DNA of 64,000 bases from Microlunatus antarcticus. Its GTDB lineage: Bacteria > Actinomycetota > Actinomycetes > Propionibacteriales > Propionibacteriaceae. How positions within the stretch are numbered: the first letter of the stretch is position 1; the number at the start of each line of letters is the position of its first letter. The notes under the pieces are model-generated. The model was given only the letters and a program-made list of their open reading frames with translations, was not told where the DNA came from and ran no database searches. A program made the position numbers and the translations under genes. Shown one piece after another: positions 53,765 to 62,585 of the stretch. The stretch covers positions 1,178,001-1,242,000 of the forward strand of contig NZ_JACHZG010000001.1 of NCBI RefSeq assembly GCF_014193425.1, given 5' to 3'.

Positions 53765-54534
53765 CCCGCCTGCCGCTGGGCGACGACGAAGAGGCGCCGG
53801 AACGGCAGCACCGTGCCCCACGGCTGCGCGGGGTAGGCCTGGGCCAGCCGTTGCCGCAGCGCCTCGGTGAAGGACGGCCGCAACGTCTCGGGCAGCACGT
53901 CGAGGTAGGGGCGCGCCCCGGTCCCCTCGAGCCAGTGCAGGACGGGGTCCGGCCCCTGCAGCACGTGCAGGTAGGTCGTCTCCCACGCGTCGACCCGGCA
54001 CCCCAGGCGGGTCAGCTCGGCGAGGTAGTCGGCCGGCTCGGCGACCGCTGGCCGGACGACCTCGCTGGTGTGCGCGACGTACGCCGGTCCGGCCGCGGCC
54101 GCCCGCAGGGCCTGGTGGCTGGGGGCGTCGAAGTTCCCGGGGACCTGGAAGGCCAGCCACCCGTCGGGGGCGAGGGCGTCGACCAGGGCTGGCAGCAGGG
54201 CGCGGTGGTCGGGCACCCACTGCAGGGCGGCGTTGCTGACGAGGACGTCGACGGGCTCTGCCGGGCGCCAGCCGACGAGGTCGGCCTGGACGAAGGAGAC
54301 GCGCGGCCCGGCGTACGGCTCGGCGGCCTCGATCATGGCGGGCGAGGAGTCCACGCCGGTGACGTGCGCGGTTGGCCAGCGTTCCGCGAGGCCCGCCGTG
54401 AGCGCGCCGGACCCGCAGCCGAGGTCGACCACCGTCCTCGGCGACGCGGCCCCGATCCGGGCCGTCAGGTCGACGAACGGGCGGGCCCGCTCGTCGGTGA
54501 AGGCCGCGTAGGCCTGAGCGTCCCAGGTGGGCAC
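53761..54534 (-). CDS. tam: Trans-aconitate 2-methyltransferase-like protein
   Basis: A 257-aa class I SAM methyltransferase close in length and sequence to Tam, which methyl-esterifies trans-aconitate, an inhibitor of aconitase. It begins PTWDAQAYAAFTDERARPF and has the SAM loop VVDLGCGSGALTAGLAERWP (about residues 34-53), GVDSSPAMIEAA, SNAALQWVPDH and a LHVLQGPDPVLHWLEGTGARPYL block specific for the Tam group. GTG 54534 is favoured because it gives the family N-terminus; GAGAGGGG precedes it. Confidence 0.88.
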   Translation of the reverse strand: MPTWDAQAYAAFTDERARPFVDLTARIGAASPRTVVDLGCGSGALTAGLAERWPTAHVTGVDSSPAMIEAAEPYAGPRVSFVQADLVGWRPAEPVDVLVSNAALQWVPDHRALLPALVDALAPDGWLAFQVPGNFDAPSHQALRAAAAGPAYVAHTSEVVRPAVAEPADYLAELTRLGCRVDAWETTYLHVLQGPDPVLHWLEGTGARPYLDVLPETLRPSFTEALRQRLAQAYPAQPWGTVLPFRRLFVVAQRQAG

Positions 54535-54587
54535 GGTCGCCCCTCTCGCCTCGCCCCGGCGGCGTCTCGAGGCCGGGTGACAGGGCC

Positions 54588-54593
54588 AACCTA
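54588..54593 (-). promoter_or_regulatory. -10 box of the tam-GNAT operon
   Basis: TAGGTT on the minus strand, placing the transcript start near 54581 and giving a leader of about 45 nt that ends in a GA-rich ribosome site. Confidence 0.4.
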
Positions 54594-54723
54594 GCGACGG
54601 CGACGCCGGTGGTGGAGGGCCGTCCGGAACCTTGTCCGGAGCCGACGCCGACCCGGGCGGCGGCGGCTTCGGGACGGCCGCGGAATTCTGCGCGAACGGC
54701 GGACGGGGACCCGTGCCGACCCC

Positions 54724-54755
54724 TATGATCCGACCAAGACACACAGTCAGGGGGG
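54724..54755 (+). promoter_or_regulatory. Promoter -10 and ribosome site of the RpiR-type gene
   Basis: TATGAT at 54724-54729 is a strong -10. AGGGGGG (54749-54755) lies 4 nt before GTG 54760. Confidence 0.45.
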
Positions 54756-54759
54756 CGAT

Positions 54760-55839
54760 GTGTCAACAACTGATTTCGGCATGCGCAGACCGCCGGTTCG
54801 TCCGGCGGCTGGGGTGGGTCACATCCCACGGACGGACGGCTCGAAGCCGTCCCGCCCGGCCACAGCTTCTTCTCCGAACACGCCTGCTTCCGGCCAGAGC
54901 CGTTCGTCGCTGTCGGTCCTGATCCGCGTCCGGGGGGCTCTGCCCAGCCTGCGGCCGGCCGAGCAACGGGTCGCCGAGGCCGTGCTCGCGGACCCGGCGG
55001 GGGTCAGCGAACGTTCCATCACCTCGTTGGCACGGTTGTGCCGCACGTCGGAGACGACCGTGCTGCGCTTCTGCCGGGCCCTCGGCCTGGCCGGCTACCC
55101 GGAGCTGCGCATCGCGCTCGCCCGGGCGGCGCAGGGCGAGGAGGACGACCGGGCCTCGGGGACGGCGTCGGACGGCGTGATCGTCCAGACCGACTCGATG
55201 GCCGAGATGGTCGCCAAGATCACCTACGCCGACCAGCGCTCGATCGCGGACACTGGTGCGGCCGTCGACGTCGTGGCGCTCCAGGCCGCGGTCGACGCGC
55301 TGGCCAAGGCCCGGCGGGTCGACGTCTACGGGGTGGGGGCGAGCGCTCTCGTCGCCCAGGAGCTCCACGGGCGCCTGCACCGGCTCGGGCTGGCGAGCGG
55401 CGTCTGGGCCGACCCGCACGCGGCGCTGTCGTCGGCCGCGGGCCTGGTCTCCGGCGACGTGGCGGTCGGCATCTCCCACACGGGGACGACGATCGACGTG
55501 ATCGACGCGCTCCGCGTCGCCCGGACGCGGGGGGCCACCACGATCGCGATCACCAACTTCGACCGCGCGCCGATCGTGGGCCAGAGCGACATCGTGCTCA
55601 CCACGGCCGCCCGGGAGACGACGTTCCGGACGGGGTCGATGTCCAGCCGCGTCTCGCAGCTGGTGCTGGTCGACTGCCTCTTCACCGGGGTCGCGATGCG
55701 GTCGTACGACCGCTCGGTGTCCGCGCTGGACGCCGCCCGGTCCGTGCTGAGGGCGCGCCACACCGAGCGGCACGAGCGGCAGACCGGCGTCGGGCGCCCG
55801 GGCCTCGTCCCCACGGGCGGGCTCACGGTCCAGGCCTAG
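54760..55839 (+). CDS. RpiR/MurR family transcriptional regulator
   Basis: A 359-aa regulator with a long, disordered N-terminus (about residues 1-50), an RpiR-type helix-turn-helix (about 60-125, ERSITSLARLCRTSETTVLRFCRALGL) and a SIS sugar-phosphate-binding domain (about 150-290, VDVYGVGASALVAQELHGRL and VGISHTGTTIDVIDAL). Such proteins sense phosphosugars such as MurNAc-6P or GlcN-6P. No adjacent sugar gene shows its regulon. Start is GTG 54760. It ends in a strong hairpin. Confidence 0.9.
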   Translation: MSTTDFGMRRPPVRPAAGVGHIPRTDGSKPSRPATASSPNTPASGQSRSSLSVLIRVRGALPSLRPAEQRVAEAVLADPAGVSERSITSLARLCRTSETTVLRFCRALGLAGYPELRIALARAAQGEEDDRASGTASDGVIVQTDSMAEMVAKITYADQRSIADTGAAVDVVALQAAVDALAKARRVDVYGVGASALVAQELHGRLHRLGLASGVWADPHAALSSAAGLVSGDVAVGISHTGTTIDVIDALRVARTRGATTIAITNFDRAPIVGQSDIVLTTAARETTFRTGSMSSRVSQLVLVDCLFTGVAMRSYDRSVSALDAARSVLRARHTERHERQTGVGRPGLVPTGGLTVQA

Positions 55840-55851
55840 GGCCACGGCAGG

Positions 55852-55883
55852 CCGGACGCCCTCGTTCGTTCGAGGGCGTCCGG
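55852..55883. terminator. Terminator between the RpiR-type and HNH genes
   Basis: A perfect 13-bp stem (55852-55864, CCGGACGCCCTCG, with 55871-55883) with a 6-nt loop TTCGTT. It sits 12 bp after the RpiR stop and 2 bp before the convergent HNH stop, so it probably serves both strands. Confidence 0.85.
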
Positions 55884-55885
55884 TC

Positions 55886-56335
55886 TCAGGTGCGTCGGTG
55901 GTAGGCCTCGCGCCAGGTCGGCACGTGCGGCAGCCGGCGCAGCGGCATCCCGGCCTCGACGGGGGTGCGGTCGGCCTTGACGTTGTTGCAGCGCGTGCAG
56001 GCGGCGACGGTGTTCTGCCAGGTGTTGCCGCCCCCGCGCGACTGCGGGACCAGGTGGTCGACGGTGTCGGCGGTCGACCCGCAGAAGGCGCAGCGGTGCG
56101 CGTCGCGACGCAGCACGCCCCGCTTCGACCACGCCGGGGCCGCCGCGTAGAGGAATGTGGTCTTGACGTAACGGATCAGCCGCAGCACCACGGGCCACGG
56201 GTAGGGCCCGATCGAGGCGCCGACCCGGGACTCCTCGACCACGGCGACCTCGCGCACGAGCATCTTGATGGCGTGCTTGACCGAGACGGTGTGCAGCGCG
56301 GTGTTGTCCGTGTTCAGCACGACGACCGTGGACAC
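55886..56335 (-). CDS. HNH endonuclease
   Basis: A 149-aa HNH nuclease. The zinc-binding and catalytic core is RRDAHRCAFCGSTADTVDHLVPQSRGGGNTWQNTVAACTRCNNVKADRTP (C..C, DH, N, C..C). The N-terminal 75 residues are a separate part starting MSTVVVLNTDN. Actinobacterial proteins of this type are common and their role is unsettled. GTG 56335 is preferred over 56341 because GGAGG lies 5 nt upstream. The gene is divergent from the SOS-controlled mutasome, but no LexA box faces it. Confidence 0.85.
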   Translation of the reverse strand: MSTVVVLNTDNTALHTVSVKHAIKMLVREVAVVEESRVGASIGPYPWPVVLRLIRYVKTTFLYAAAPAWSKRGVLRRDAHRCAFCGSTADTVDHLVPQSRGGGNTWQNTVAACTRCNNVKADRTPVEAGMPLRRLPHVPTWREAYHRRT

Positions 56336-56341
56336 GACCAC

Positions 56342-56565
56342 CTCCCCTCCGCCCCGTACGCGCCGGGCGAGACGTGGCCTGGCTGGTCACGGGGCTCGAA
56401 CAGGGTGCACGAGGGACGTCTTGGCTGTCAGCAGGATTATGGCCCGGGCGGGCCCGTGCGAGAAGGAGGCCGGGCACTCCGACACCACGTCGTGACGTGC
56501 GGGAGCCCGGTCCTGGTGGGGCGCCGGGCCTCGACCTCGGGTCGAGGCCAGTCCGAGGGACCCGC
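56342..56565. other. Intergenic region between the HNH and imuA' genes
   Basis: About 225 bp without a supported gene. It holds the HNH ribosome site at its left edge, and presumably the HNH promoter. Open frames across it are short and unsupported. The mutasome promoter follows on its right. Confidence 0.4.
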
Positions 56566-56603
56566 TTGACGATCTCGAACACGTGTTCGAATATAGACCG
56601 GTG
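56566..56603 (+). promoter_or_regulatory. SOS (LexA) promoter of the imuA'-imuB-dnaE2 mutasome
   Basis: The 16-bp SOS box TCGAACACGTGTTCGA (56575-56590) is a perfect palindrome matching the actinobacterial consensus TCGAAC-N4-GTTCGA. It lies between TTGACG (-35, 56566-56571) and GAATAT (-10, 56589-56594; 17-bp spacer). GTG 56601 begins 6 nt after the -10, so the message is leaderless. LexA binding would block the promoter directly. Confidence 0.9.
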
Positions 56604-57329
56604 TCAGTCGCAGCCGTCCTCGACGAGGTCCCCGACCTGCCGGTCCGCGGTCTCCCCAGCGGGCGGGGCTCGACGAGCGCGAGCACCCTCGACGAGCTGC
56701 GGCAGCGGGTGCACCGCATGCAGGGTGGCGCCAGCGGCCGGCGGCTCCCCGGGCTGACCCCCGACCTCGACCTGGCGACCGGGGCGGCGTACGCCACCGA
56801 CAGCGCCGGGCTGGCCCTCGCCCTCCTGGCCGGACCCTCGGCGGCGGGGGAGTGGGTCGGCGTCGTGGGGGCGCCCGACCTGGGCTACGAGGCGGCGGCT
56901 GCGCTGGGGGTCGACCTCGAGCGCACGATCGTCGTCCCGCACCCCGGGGAGCACTGGATGAGCGTCGTCGCGGCGCTGGTCGACGTCGCCTCCGTGGTGC
57001 TGGTGCGACCGTCGGTCGCCGTGGGCGAGTACCCGGCCGAGCGGCTCCGGGCACGGCTGCGGACCAAGGACGCGGCGCTGGTGTGCTGGGGCGAGTGGCC
57101 CCGCTGCCAGGCGAGGTTCCGGGTGCGCGAGTCGGTGTGGTCCGGCCTGGGCCGGGGCCACGGCCACCTCTCGGGCCGTCGGATGGTCGTGGAGGTGGGT
57201 CGTACGGGGTCGCCGCGGCAGACGTTCGGCCTCGACCTGCCCGGTCGCGGCGGGGCGGAGCCCGTGCGCACGTCGTCCCCCCAGCCGGTCGACGGGCGTA
57301 CGGCGGCGGCCGTCGGAGGTTCCTGGTGA
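56601..57329 (+). CDS. imuA': ImuA'-like mutasome protein
   Basis: A 242-aa RecA-like protein without a clear Walker A, of the type that precedes imuB in actinobacterial mutagenesis cassettes (Rv3395c in M. tuberculosis). Features are LDELRQRVHRMQGGA (about 26-40), LALALLAGPSAAGEWVGVVGAPDLGYEAAAALGVDLERTIVVP (about 66-108) and a Trp-rich CWGEWPRCQARFRVRE (about 158-173). It binds ImuB and RecA in mycobacteria. GTG 56601 is chosen over 56583, because 56583 lies inside the SOS box and upstream of the -10. Under LexA control; overlaps imuB by 4 nt. Confidence 0.85.
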   Translation: MSVAAVLDEVPDLPVRGLPSGRGSTSASTLDELRQRVHRMQGGASGRRLPGLTPDLDLATGAAYATDSAGLALALLAGPSAAGEWVGVVGAPDLGYEAAAALGVDLERTIVVPHPGEHWMSVVAALVDVASVVLVRPSVAVGEYPAERLRARLRTKDAALVCWGEWPRCQARFRVRESVWSGLGRGHGHLSGRRMVVEVGRTGSPRQTFGLDLPGRGGAEPVRTSSPQPVDGRTAAAVGGSW

Positions 57330-58960
57330 GCGCGCTGCTCGTGCCCGACCGGGCGGGCGCCGACCCGACCGGCGCCGACCGGACCGATGAGGACCGGGGC
57401 GGTGCGCCCCGGGTGATGGTGGTCTGGTGCCCCGACTGGCCGGTCGTGGCGGCGGCCGCCGAGCTCGGGCTGGCCGTCACCGACCCGGTGGCGGTGATCG
57501 AGGGCGGCGAGGTCTTCGCCTGCTCCGAGGAGGCCCGTCGCGACGGGGTGCGCCGGGGAATGCGGCGCCGCGACGCCACCGCCCGCTGCCCGGAGCTCGT
57601 GCTGACCGACCACAGCCCCGAGCGCGACGTCCGGGCGTTCGAGGCGGTGCTGTCCGCGATCGAGCACGTCAGCGCCACGGTGACCCCGATCCGGCCGGGT
57701 CTCTGCGCCCTCGCGGTGCCGCGCCGCTTCTACGGCGGGGAGACCGAGGCCGCGGCGGTCGTCGCCGAGCACCTCGTCGCCACCGGGGTGTGGGACTGCC
57801 GCACCGGGATCGCCGACGGCATGTTCACCGCGGAGCAGGCGGCCAAGCAGGCCGCGCCGCAGGACAGCGTCGTCGTGGAGGTGGGCGGCTCCCGGCGCTT
57901 CCTGTCCCGGCTGCCCGTCGCGGTCCTCGACGACCTCGAGCAGGTGAGCCTGTTCCGCCGGCTCGGGCTGCGGACCCTAGGTGACCTGGCGGCGTTGCCG
58001 GTGCGGGACGTCGCCACCCGCTTCGGCGCCTCGGGTGCCTGGCTGCACCGGCTGGCCCGGGGCGCGGACGCGCGCCCGGCGGTGGCCCGGCGGCCGCCCC
58101 GCGAGCTCGACGCGCAGGTGACCTTCTCGCCCGGCCTGGAGACCATCGAGCCGATCGCCTTCAGCACCCGCCGTACGGCGGAGGCGTTCGTCGCCGAGCT
58201 GTCCCGTCACGGGCTGGTCTGCGGCGAGGTGCGTATCGAGGTCAGCGGCGAGCGCGGCTGGCTCGGCTCCCGGGTGTGGGCGCACCCCCGCTGGTTCAGC
58301 GCGGCCGACCTCGTCGACCGGCTCTACTGGCAGCTCCAGGGCGACCCAGCGCCCGAGCCGGTGGAGACGGTGCGGCTGATCCCGGAGGCGGTCGAGTCGC
58401 TGGCCGACCACGGCGAGGGGCTGTGGGGCACCGCGCCGGACGAGCGGATCGTGCGCGGGGTGGCCCGGCTGCAGGGGATGCTCGGCCCCGAGCAGGTGCT
58501 CGTCCCCTCGCTGCAGGGCGGTCGCAGCCCGCGCGACCGGCAGGCGCTCACCCCCTGGGGCGAGCGCGCCGGCGACCGGCGTCCGGCTGGCCTGCCCTGG
58601 CCGGGCAGCATCCCGCCGCCGGCCCCGGCGCGGGTGCTGGCCCAGCCGGTCCCCGCCACGGTCCTGTCCGCGGAGGGGATGCCCGTCCGGCTCACCGGCC
58701 GCGGTGCCGTCTCCGCCGAGCCCGTCCGGGTGCGGGTCCGGCCCTCCTCGGACCAGCCCGCCGGGGCACGGTGGGCCGCGGACTGGTCCGCCGACCTGGT
58801 CGTCGACGCCTGGGCCGGTCCCTGGCCGATCGACGAGCTCTGGTGGGACCCGGAGGTCGCCCGCGCGGTCGCCCGCTTCCAGGTCGTCGCGGTCGACGGC
58901 TCCGCGTGGCTGCTGATGGTCGAGGGCGGCCAGTGGTGGGTCGAGGCGCGCTATGAGTAG
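57326..58960 (+). CDS. imuB: ImuB, Y-family polymerase-like mutasome protein
   Basis: ImuB (544 aa) resembles Y-family polymerases but lacks the catalytic acids: the first motif reads VVWCPDWPVVAAAAE in place of the usual FxDxDxFF, and the SIDE motif is replaced by SPGLCAL-like sequence. It is a hub that binds the beta clamp, ImuA' and DnaE2. A likely beta-clamp site is in the region after the little finger (QLQGDP or nearby Gln/Leu segments; not certain). Start is GTG 57326, GTGA overlap with imuA'. A 23-codon ORF bridges its end to dnaE2. Confidence 0.9.
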   Translation: MSALLVPDRAGADPTGADRTDEDRGGAPRVMVVWCPDWPVVAAAAELGLAVTDPVAVIEGGEVFACSEEARRDGVRRGMRRRDATARCPELVLTDHSPERDVRAFEAVLSAIEHVSATVTPIRPGLCALAVPRRFYGGETEAAAVVAEHLVATGVWDCRTGIADGMFTAEQAAKQAAPQDSVVVEVGGSRRFLSRLPVAVLDDLEQVSLFRRLGLRTLGDLAALPVRDVATRFGASGAWLHRLARGADARPAVARRPPRELDAQVTFSPGLETIEPIAFSTRRTAEAFVAELSRHGLVCGEVRIEVSGERGWLGSRVWAHPRWFSAADLVDRLYWQLQGDPAPEPVETVRLIPEAVESLADHGEGLWGTAPDERIVRGVARLQGMLGPEQVLVPSLQGGRSPRDRQALTPWGERAGDRRPAGLPWPGSIPPPAPARVLAQPVPATVLSAEGMPVRLTGRGAVSAEPVRVRVRPSSDQPAGARWAADWSADLVVDAWAGPWPIDELWWDPEVARAVARFQVVAVDGSAWLLMVEGGQWWVEARYE

Positions 58961-59024
58961 GGCGACACCGATCCCGATCCTGACCCCGACCCCGACGGTC
59001 TGGCCGCGAGCGGTGGGCCGCTAG
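58953..59024 (+). CDS. 23-codon Thr/Pro-rich ORF bridging imuB and dnaE2
   Basis: ATG 58953 overlaps the imuB end by 8 nt and has GAGG 6 nt upstream (58943-58946). The peptide, with a TPIPILTPTPT core, ends at TAG 59022-59024, directly against ATG 59025 of dnaE2 (TAGATG, no gap). It comprises five hexamer repeats CCGATC/CTGACC/CCGACC (58968-58997). As dnaE2 has no ribosome site of its own, this ORF could couple its translation to imuB. Confidence 0.4.
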   Translation: MSRATPIPILTPTPTVWPRAVGR

Positions 59025-62000
59025 ATGGGGTGGAGCAACCCGCCGCAGTCGTGGGGCGAGCTCGAGCGGGCGCTGTCCGGGCGTCGGGCGGCGCCGGAGG
59101 CGGAGCCGGCCCCGCCGGAGCGTCGGCCGAGCCTGGACCACCCGGGCGACGACAGCGCGCCGGGGTACTCGCACAAGCGGCCGGCCTACCGCGTGCCGGA
59201 GGGGCGGCCGGGCTCGCCCGACGAGCCGTACGTCCCCTACGCCGAGCTGCACGTGCACAGCGACTTCAGCTTTCTCGACGGCGCGAGCGACCCCGAGTCG
59301 CTGATCGAGGAGGCCGCCCGGCTGCGGCTGGCGGGCCTGGCCCTCACCGACCACGACGGCTTCTACGCCGCCGCGCGGTTCGCCGAGGCGGCCAAGGCGT
59401 ACGACCTGCCCACCGTCTACGGCGCGGAGCTGTCGCTGGGCCTGACCGTGCCGCAGAACGGGGTCGCCGACCCGGAGGGGGAGCACCTGCTGGTGCTGGC
59501 CCGCGGGGTCGAGGGCTACCACCGCCTGTCCGCCGCCATCACCGACGCCCAGCTGCGCGGCGACGAGAAGGGCCGCCCCGTCTACGACCTCGACGAGCTG
59601 GCGCAGCGCTCGGAGGGTCACTGGCTGGTGCTCACCGGCTGTCGAAAGGGTCCGTTGCGCGCCGCGCTCACCCGGCACAGCGAGGCCGGTCGGCCGACCC
59701 GGGTGGGCACCGCCGCCGCGGCGCGGGCGCTGGACGACCTGGTCGGGCTCTTCGGCCGTGACCACGTGGCGGTGGAGATCAGCGACGCCGGCCTGCCCAC
59801 CGACTCGACGACCCACGACGTGCTCGCGGCTCTCGCCGCCGAGCAGCACCTGCCGCTGGTCGCCACGCAGAACGTGCACTTCGCGACCCCCGAGGAACGT
59901 CGCCTGGCCGCCGCGATGGCGGCGGTCCGGGCCCGTCGCAGCCTGACCGAGATGGACGGCTGGCTGCCGCCGCCCGGCGCGCACCTGCGCTCGGGCCACG
60001 AGATGGCGCAGCGCTTCGCCCGCTTCCCGGGTGCTGTCCCCACGTCGGTCCGGCTGGCGACCGAGTGCGCCTTCAACCTGCAGCAGGCCAAGCCGCGGCT
60101 GCCCAAGCAGCAGGTCCCGCCCGGCCACAGCCCGGCCACGTGGCTGCGGGAGCTGTGCCGCCAGGGCCTGGAGGAGCGCTACCCGCCCGAGCGGCACGCG
60201 GTCGCCCGCCAGCGCCTGGAGCGCGAGCTCGCGGTCATCGAGGAGAAGGACTTCCCGGGGTACTTCCTCATCGTCCGCGACATGGTCGCCTTCGCCCGCG
60301 AGCAGGGCATCCTCTGCCAGGGCCGGGGCTCGGCGGCCAACTCGGTCGTCTGCTACGTCTTGATGATCACCGCGGTCGACCCGATCCTCTACGACCTGCC
60401 GTTCGAGCGGTTCCTCTCGGTCAACCGGGACGAGGAGCCCGACATCGACGTGGACTTCGACTCCGACCGGCGCGAGGAGGTGATCCAGGAGGTCTACCGC
60501 CGCTACGGCCGGCACAACGCGGCGCAGGTCGCCAACGTCATCAGCTACCGCCCCAAGTCGGCGGTACGCGACATGGCCAAGGCCCTCGGCTACTCCACCG
60601 GGCAGCAGGACGCGTGGTCCAAGCAGATCGACTCCTGGGGCACGGTGTCAGTCAACGGCCACCACGAGGAGCACGACCACGACATCCCCACCGCCGTGGT
60701 CGACCTGTCCGAGCAGCTGCTGCGCGCACCGCGCCACCTCGGCATCCACTCCGGCGGCATGGTGCTCACCGAGCGACCGGTGGGGGAGGTCGTCCCGATC
60801 GAGCGCGGCCGGATGGACCAGCGCACCGTCCTGCAGTGGGACAAGGACTCCTGCGCCTGGATGGGGCTGGTCAAGTTCGACTTCCTCGGGCTGGGCATCC
60901 TCGCCGCGATCCAGTACACCCTCGACCTCGCGGCCGACCGGGTCGGCGAGCGCCTCGACCTCGACTCGATCCCCAAGGAGGAGCAGGGCGTGTACGACAT
61001 GCTCTGCCGCGCCGACTCGATCGGGGTGTTCCAGGTCGAGAGCCGTGCCCAGATCGGCACCCTGCCGCGCCTCCAGCCGCGCCGCTTCTACGACCTCGTG
61101 GTCGAGATCGGCCTGATCCGGCCGGGCCCGATCCAGGGCGGGGCCGTGCACCCCTACATCCGGCGCGCCACCGGCAAGGAGGAGATCACCTATCTGCACC
61201 CGGCGCTGAAGCCGGTGCTCGAGCGCACCAAGGGCATCCCGCTCTTCCAGGAGCAGCTGATGCAGATCGCCATGACCGTGGGCGGCTGCACCGGTGACGA
61301 CGCCGACCTGCTGCGCCGGGCGATGGGCTCCAAGCGCGGGATCGAGAAGATCGAGCGGCTGCGCACGACGCTGTACGAGGGGATGGCCTCGCACGGCATC
61401 CTCGGCGACCTGGCCGACGACATCTACGCCCGGATCAAGGCGTTCGCCAACTTCGGCTTCGCCGAGAGCCACTCGATCAGCTTCGCGCTGCTGGTCTACG
61501 CCTCCTCCTGGCTCAAGCTGCACTACCCCGGGGCGTTCCTCGCCGGGCTGCTGCGCGCCCAGCCGATGGGCTTCTACTCCTCGCAGTCGCTGGTCGCCGA
61601 CGGCCGGCGCCACGGCGTCGAGGTCCGCCGCCCCGACATCGTCGCCTCCGACGTCGACGCCGGCCTGGAGCTGCTGGACGGCGAGCTCGGCGACGAGGGC
61701 GTGAGCGAGGGGAAGGCCGCAGGCGAGAAGCACAGCCTCGCGACCGGGATGGCGTCCTGCCTGGAACGTGACCAGGCGCCGGTCGGTCCCTGGCTCGTGA
61801 GCGCCCCCGACCTGACCCACACCCACCGCCGAGACGGGCGCTTCGCGGTCCGGCTGGGGCTGAGCGAGGTGCAGGGGATCGGCAAGGCCCAGGCCCAGCG
61901 CATCGTCGACGCCCGGGCCGAGGGGCCGTACACCAGCATCAACGACGTCGTCCGGCGGACGGGCCTGACCGTGGCCCAGACCGAGGCGCTCGCCACCGCG

Positions 62001-62561
62001 GGGGCGTTCGACTCCTTCGGGCTCTCCCGGCGCCAGGCGCTGTGGAACGCGGGGTACGCCGACAGCGCGGACACCCTGCCGGGCACGGCGGTGGACGCTG
62101 CACCGCCGGAGCTGCCGGGGATGAGCGCGGCCGAGCTGACCCTCGCCGACCTGTGGGCGACGCAGATCAGCCCGGACGACCACCCGATCGGGCACCTGCG
62201 TCCGGTGCTCGACGGCCACGAGATCGTCCCGATCAGCGCGCTGGGGGCCCAGCACGACCGCACCCGGGTACGGGTGGCCGGGCTGGTCACCCACCGGCAA
62301 CGGCCCTCGACGGCCGGCGGGGTCACGTTCCTCAACCTGGAGGACGAGACCGGCATGCTCAACGTGGTCTGCTCGCGCCCGATGTGGCAACGCTTCGTCC
62401 GGGTGGGCCGACGGACCAACGCGATGCTGGTGCGCGGCACCATCGAGCACTCCGAGGGGGTGACGAACCTGGTCGCCGACAAGCTCGAGGCGCTCAGCGG
62501 GCTCTTCCCGGCCGCAACCGCGGTGATCCCGCAGAGCTACCGCTCACGCGACTTCCGCTAG
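59025..62561 (+). CDS. dnaE2: Error-prone DNA polymerase DnaE2
   Basis: DnaE2 (1178 aa) is a C-family polymerase that replicates over DNA damage and causes SOS mutagenesis with ImuA' and ImuB. After a 70-residue variable N-terminus comes the PHP domain (AELHVHSDFSFLDGASDPE, about 73-91). The polymerase core has GRGSAANSVVCYVL, catalytic acids in PDIDVDFDSDRREEVI (about 471-486) and RPGPIQGGAVHPYI. An HhH and OB domain follow, ending IPQSYRSRDFR, a C-terminus typical of DnaE2. Transcription comes from the SOS promoter at 56566. Confidence 0.95.
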   Translation: MGWSNPPQSWGELERALSGRRAAPEAEPAPPERRPSLDHPGDDSAPGYSHKRPAYRVPEGRPGSPDEPYVPYAELHVHSDFSFLDGASDPESLIEEAARLRLAGLALTDHDGFYAAARFAEAAKAYDLPTVYGAELSLGLTVPQNGVADPEGEHLLVLARGVEGYHRLSAAITDAQLRGDEKGRPVYDLDELAQRSEGHWLVLTGCRKGPLRAALTRHSEAGRPTRVGTAAAARALDDLVGLFGRDHVAVEISDAGLPTDSTTHDVLAALAAEQHLPLVATQNVHFATPEERRLAAAMAAVRARRSLTEMDGWLPPPGAHLRSGHEMAQRFARFPGAVPTSVRLATECAFNLQQAKPRLPKQQVPPGHSPATWLRELCRQGLEERYPPERHAVARQRLERELAVIEEKDFPGYFLIVRDMVAFAREQGILCQGRGSAANSVVCYVLMITAVDPILYDLPFERFLSVNRDEEPDIDVDFDSDRREEVIQEVYRRYGRHNAAQVANVISYRPKSAVRDMAKALGYSTGQQDAWSKQIDSWGTVSVNGHHEEHDHDIPTAVVDLSEQLLRAPRHLGIHSGGMVLTERPVGEVVPIERGRMDQRTVLQWDKDSCAWMGLVKFDFLGLGILAAIQYTLDLAADRVGERLDLDSIPKEEQGVYDMLCRADSIGVFQVESRAQIGTLPRLQPRRFYDLVVEIGLIRPGPIQGGAVHPYIRRATGKEEITYLHPALKPVLERTKGIPLFQEQLMQIAMTVGGCTGDDADLLRRAMGSKRGIEKIERLRTTLYEGMASHGILGDLADDIYARIKAFANFGFAESHSISFALLVYASSWLKLHYPGAFLAGLLRAQPMGFYSSQSLVADGRRHGVEVRRPDIVASDVDAGLELLDGELGDEGVSEGKAAGEKHSLATGMASCLERDQAPVGPWLVSAPDLTHTHRRDGRFAVRLGLSEVQGIGKAQAQRIVDARAEGPYTSINDVVRRTGLTVAQTEALATAGAFDSFGLSRRQALWNAGYADSADTLPGTAVDAAPPELPGMSAAELTLADLWATQISPDDHPIGHLRPVLDGHEIVPISALGAQHDRTRVRVAGLVTHRQRPSTAGGVTFLNLEDETGMLNVVCSRPMWQRFVRVGRRTNAMLVRGTIEHSEGVTNLVADKLEALSGLFPAATAVIPQSYRSRDFR

Positions 62562-62585
62562 GGCGGTCGGACGCGGAGCGCACGC

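Noticed and set aside
54632-54922. 96-codon frame overlapping the RpiR-type gene start
   Set aside because: It runs across the promoter and out of frame with a clear HTH-SIS gene.
56583-56600. GTG 56583 as the imuA' start
   Set aside because: It lies inside the LexA box and upstream of the -10, so it would not be transcribed from the SOS promoter.
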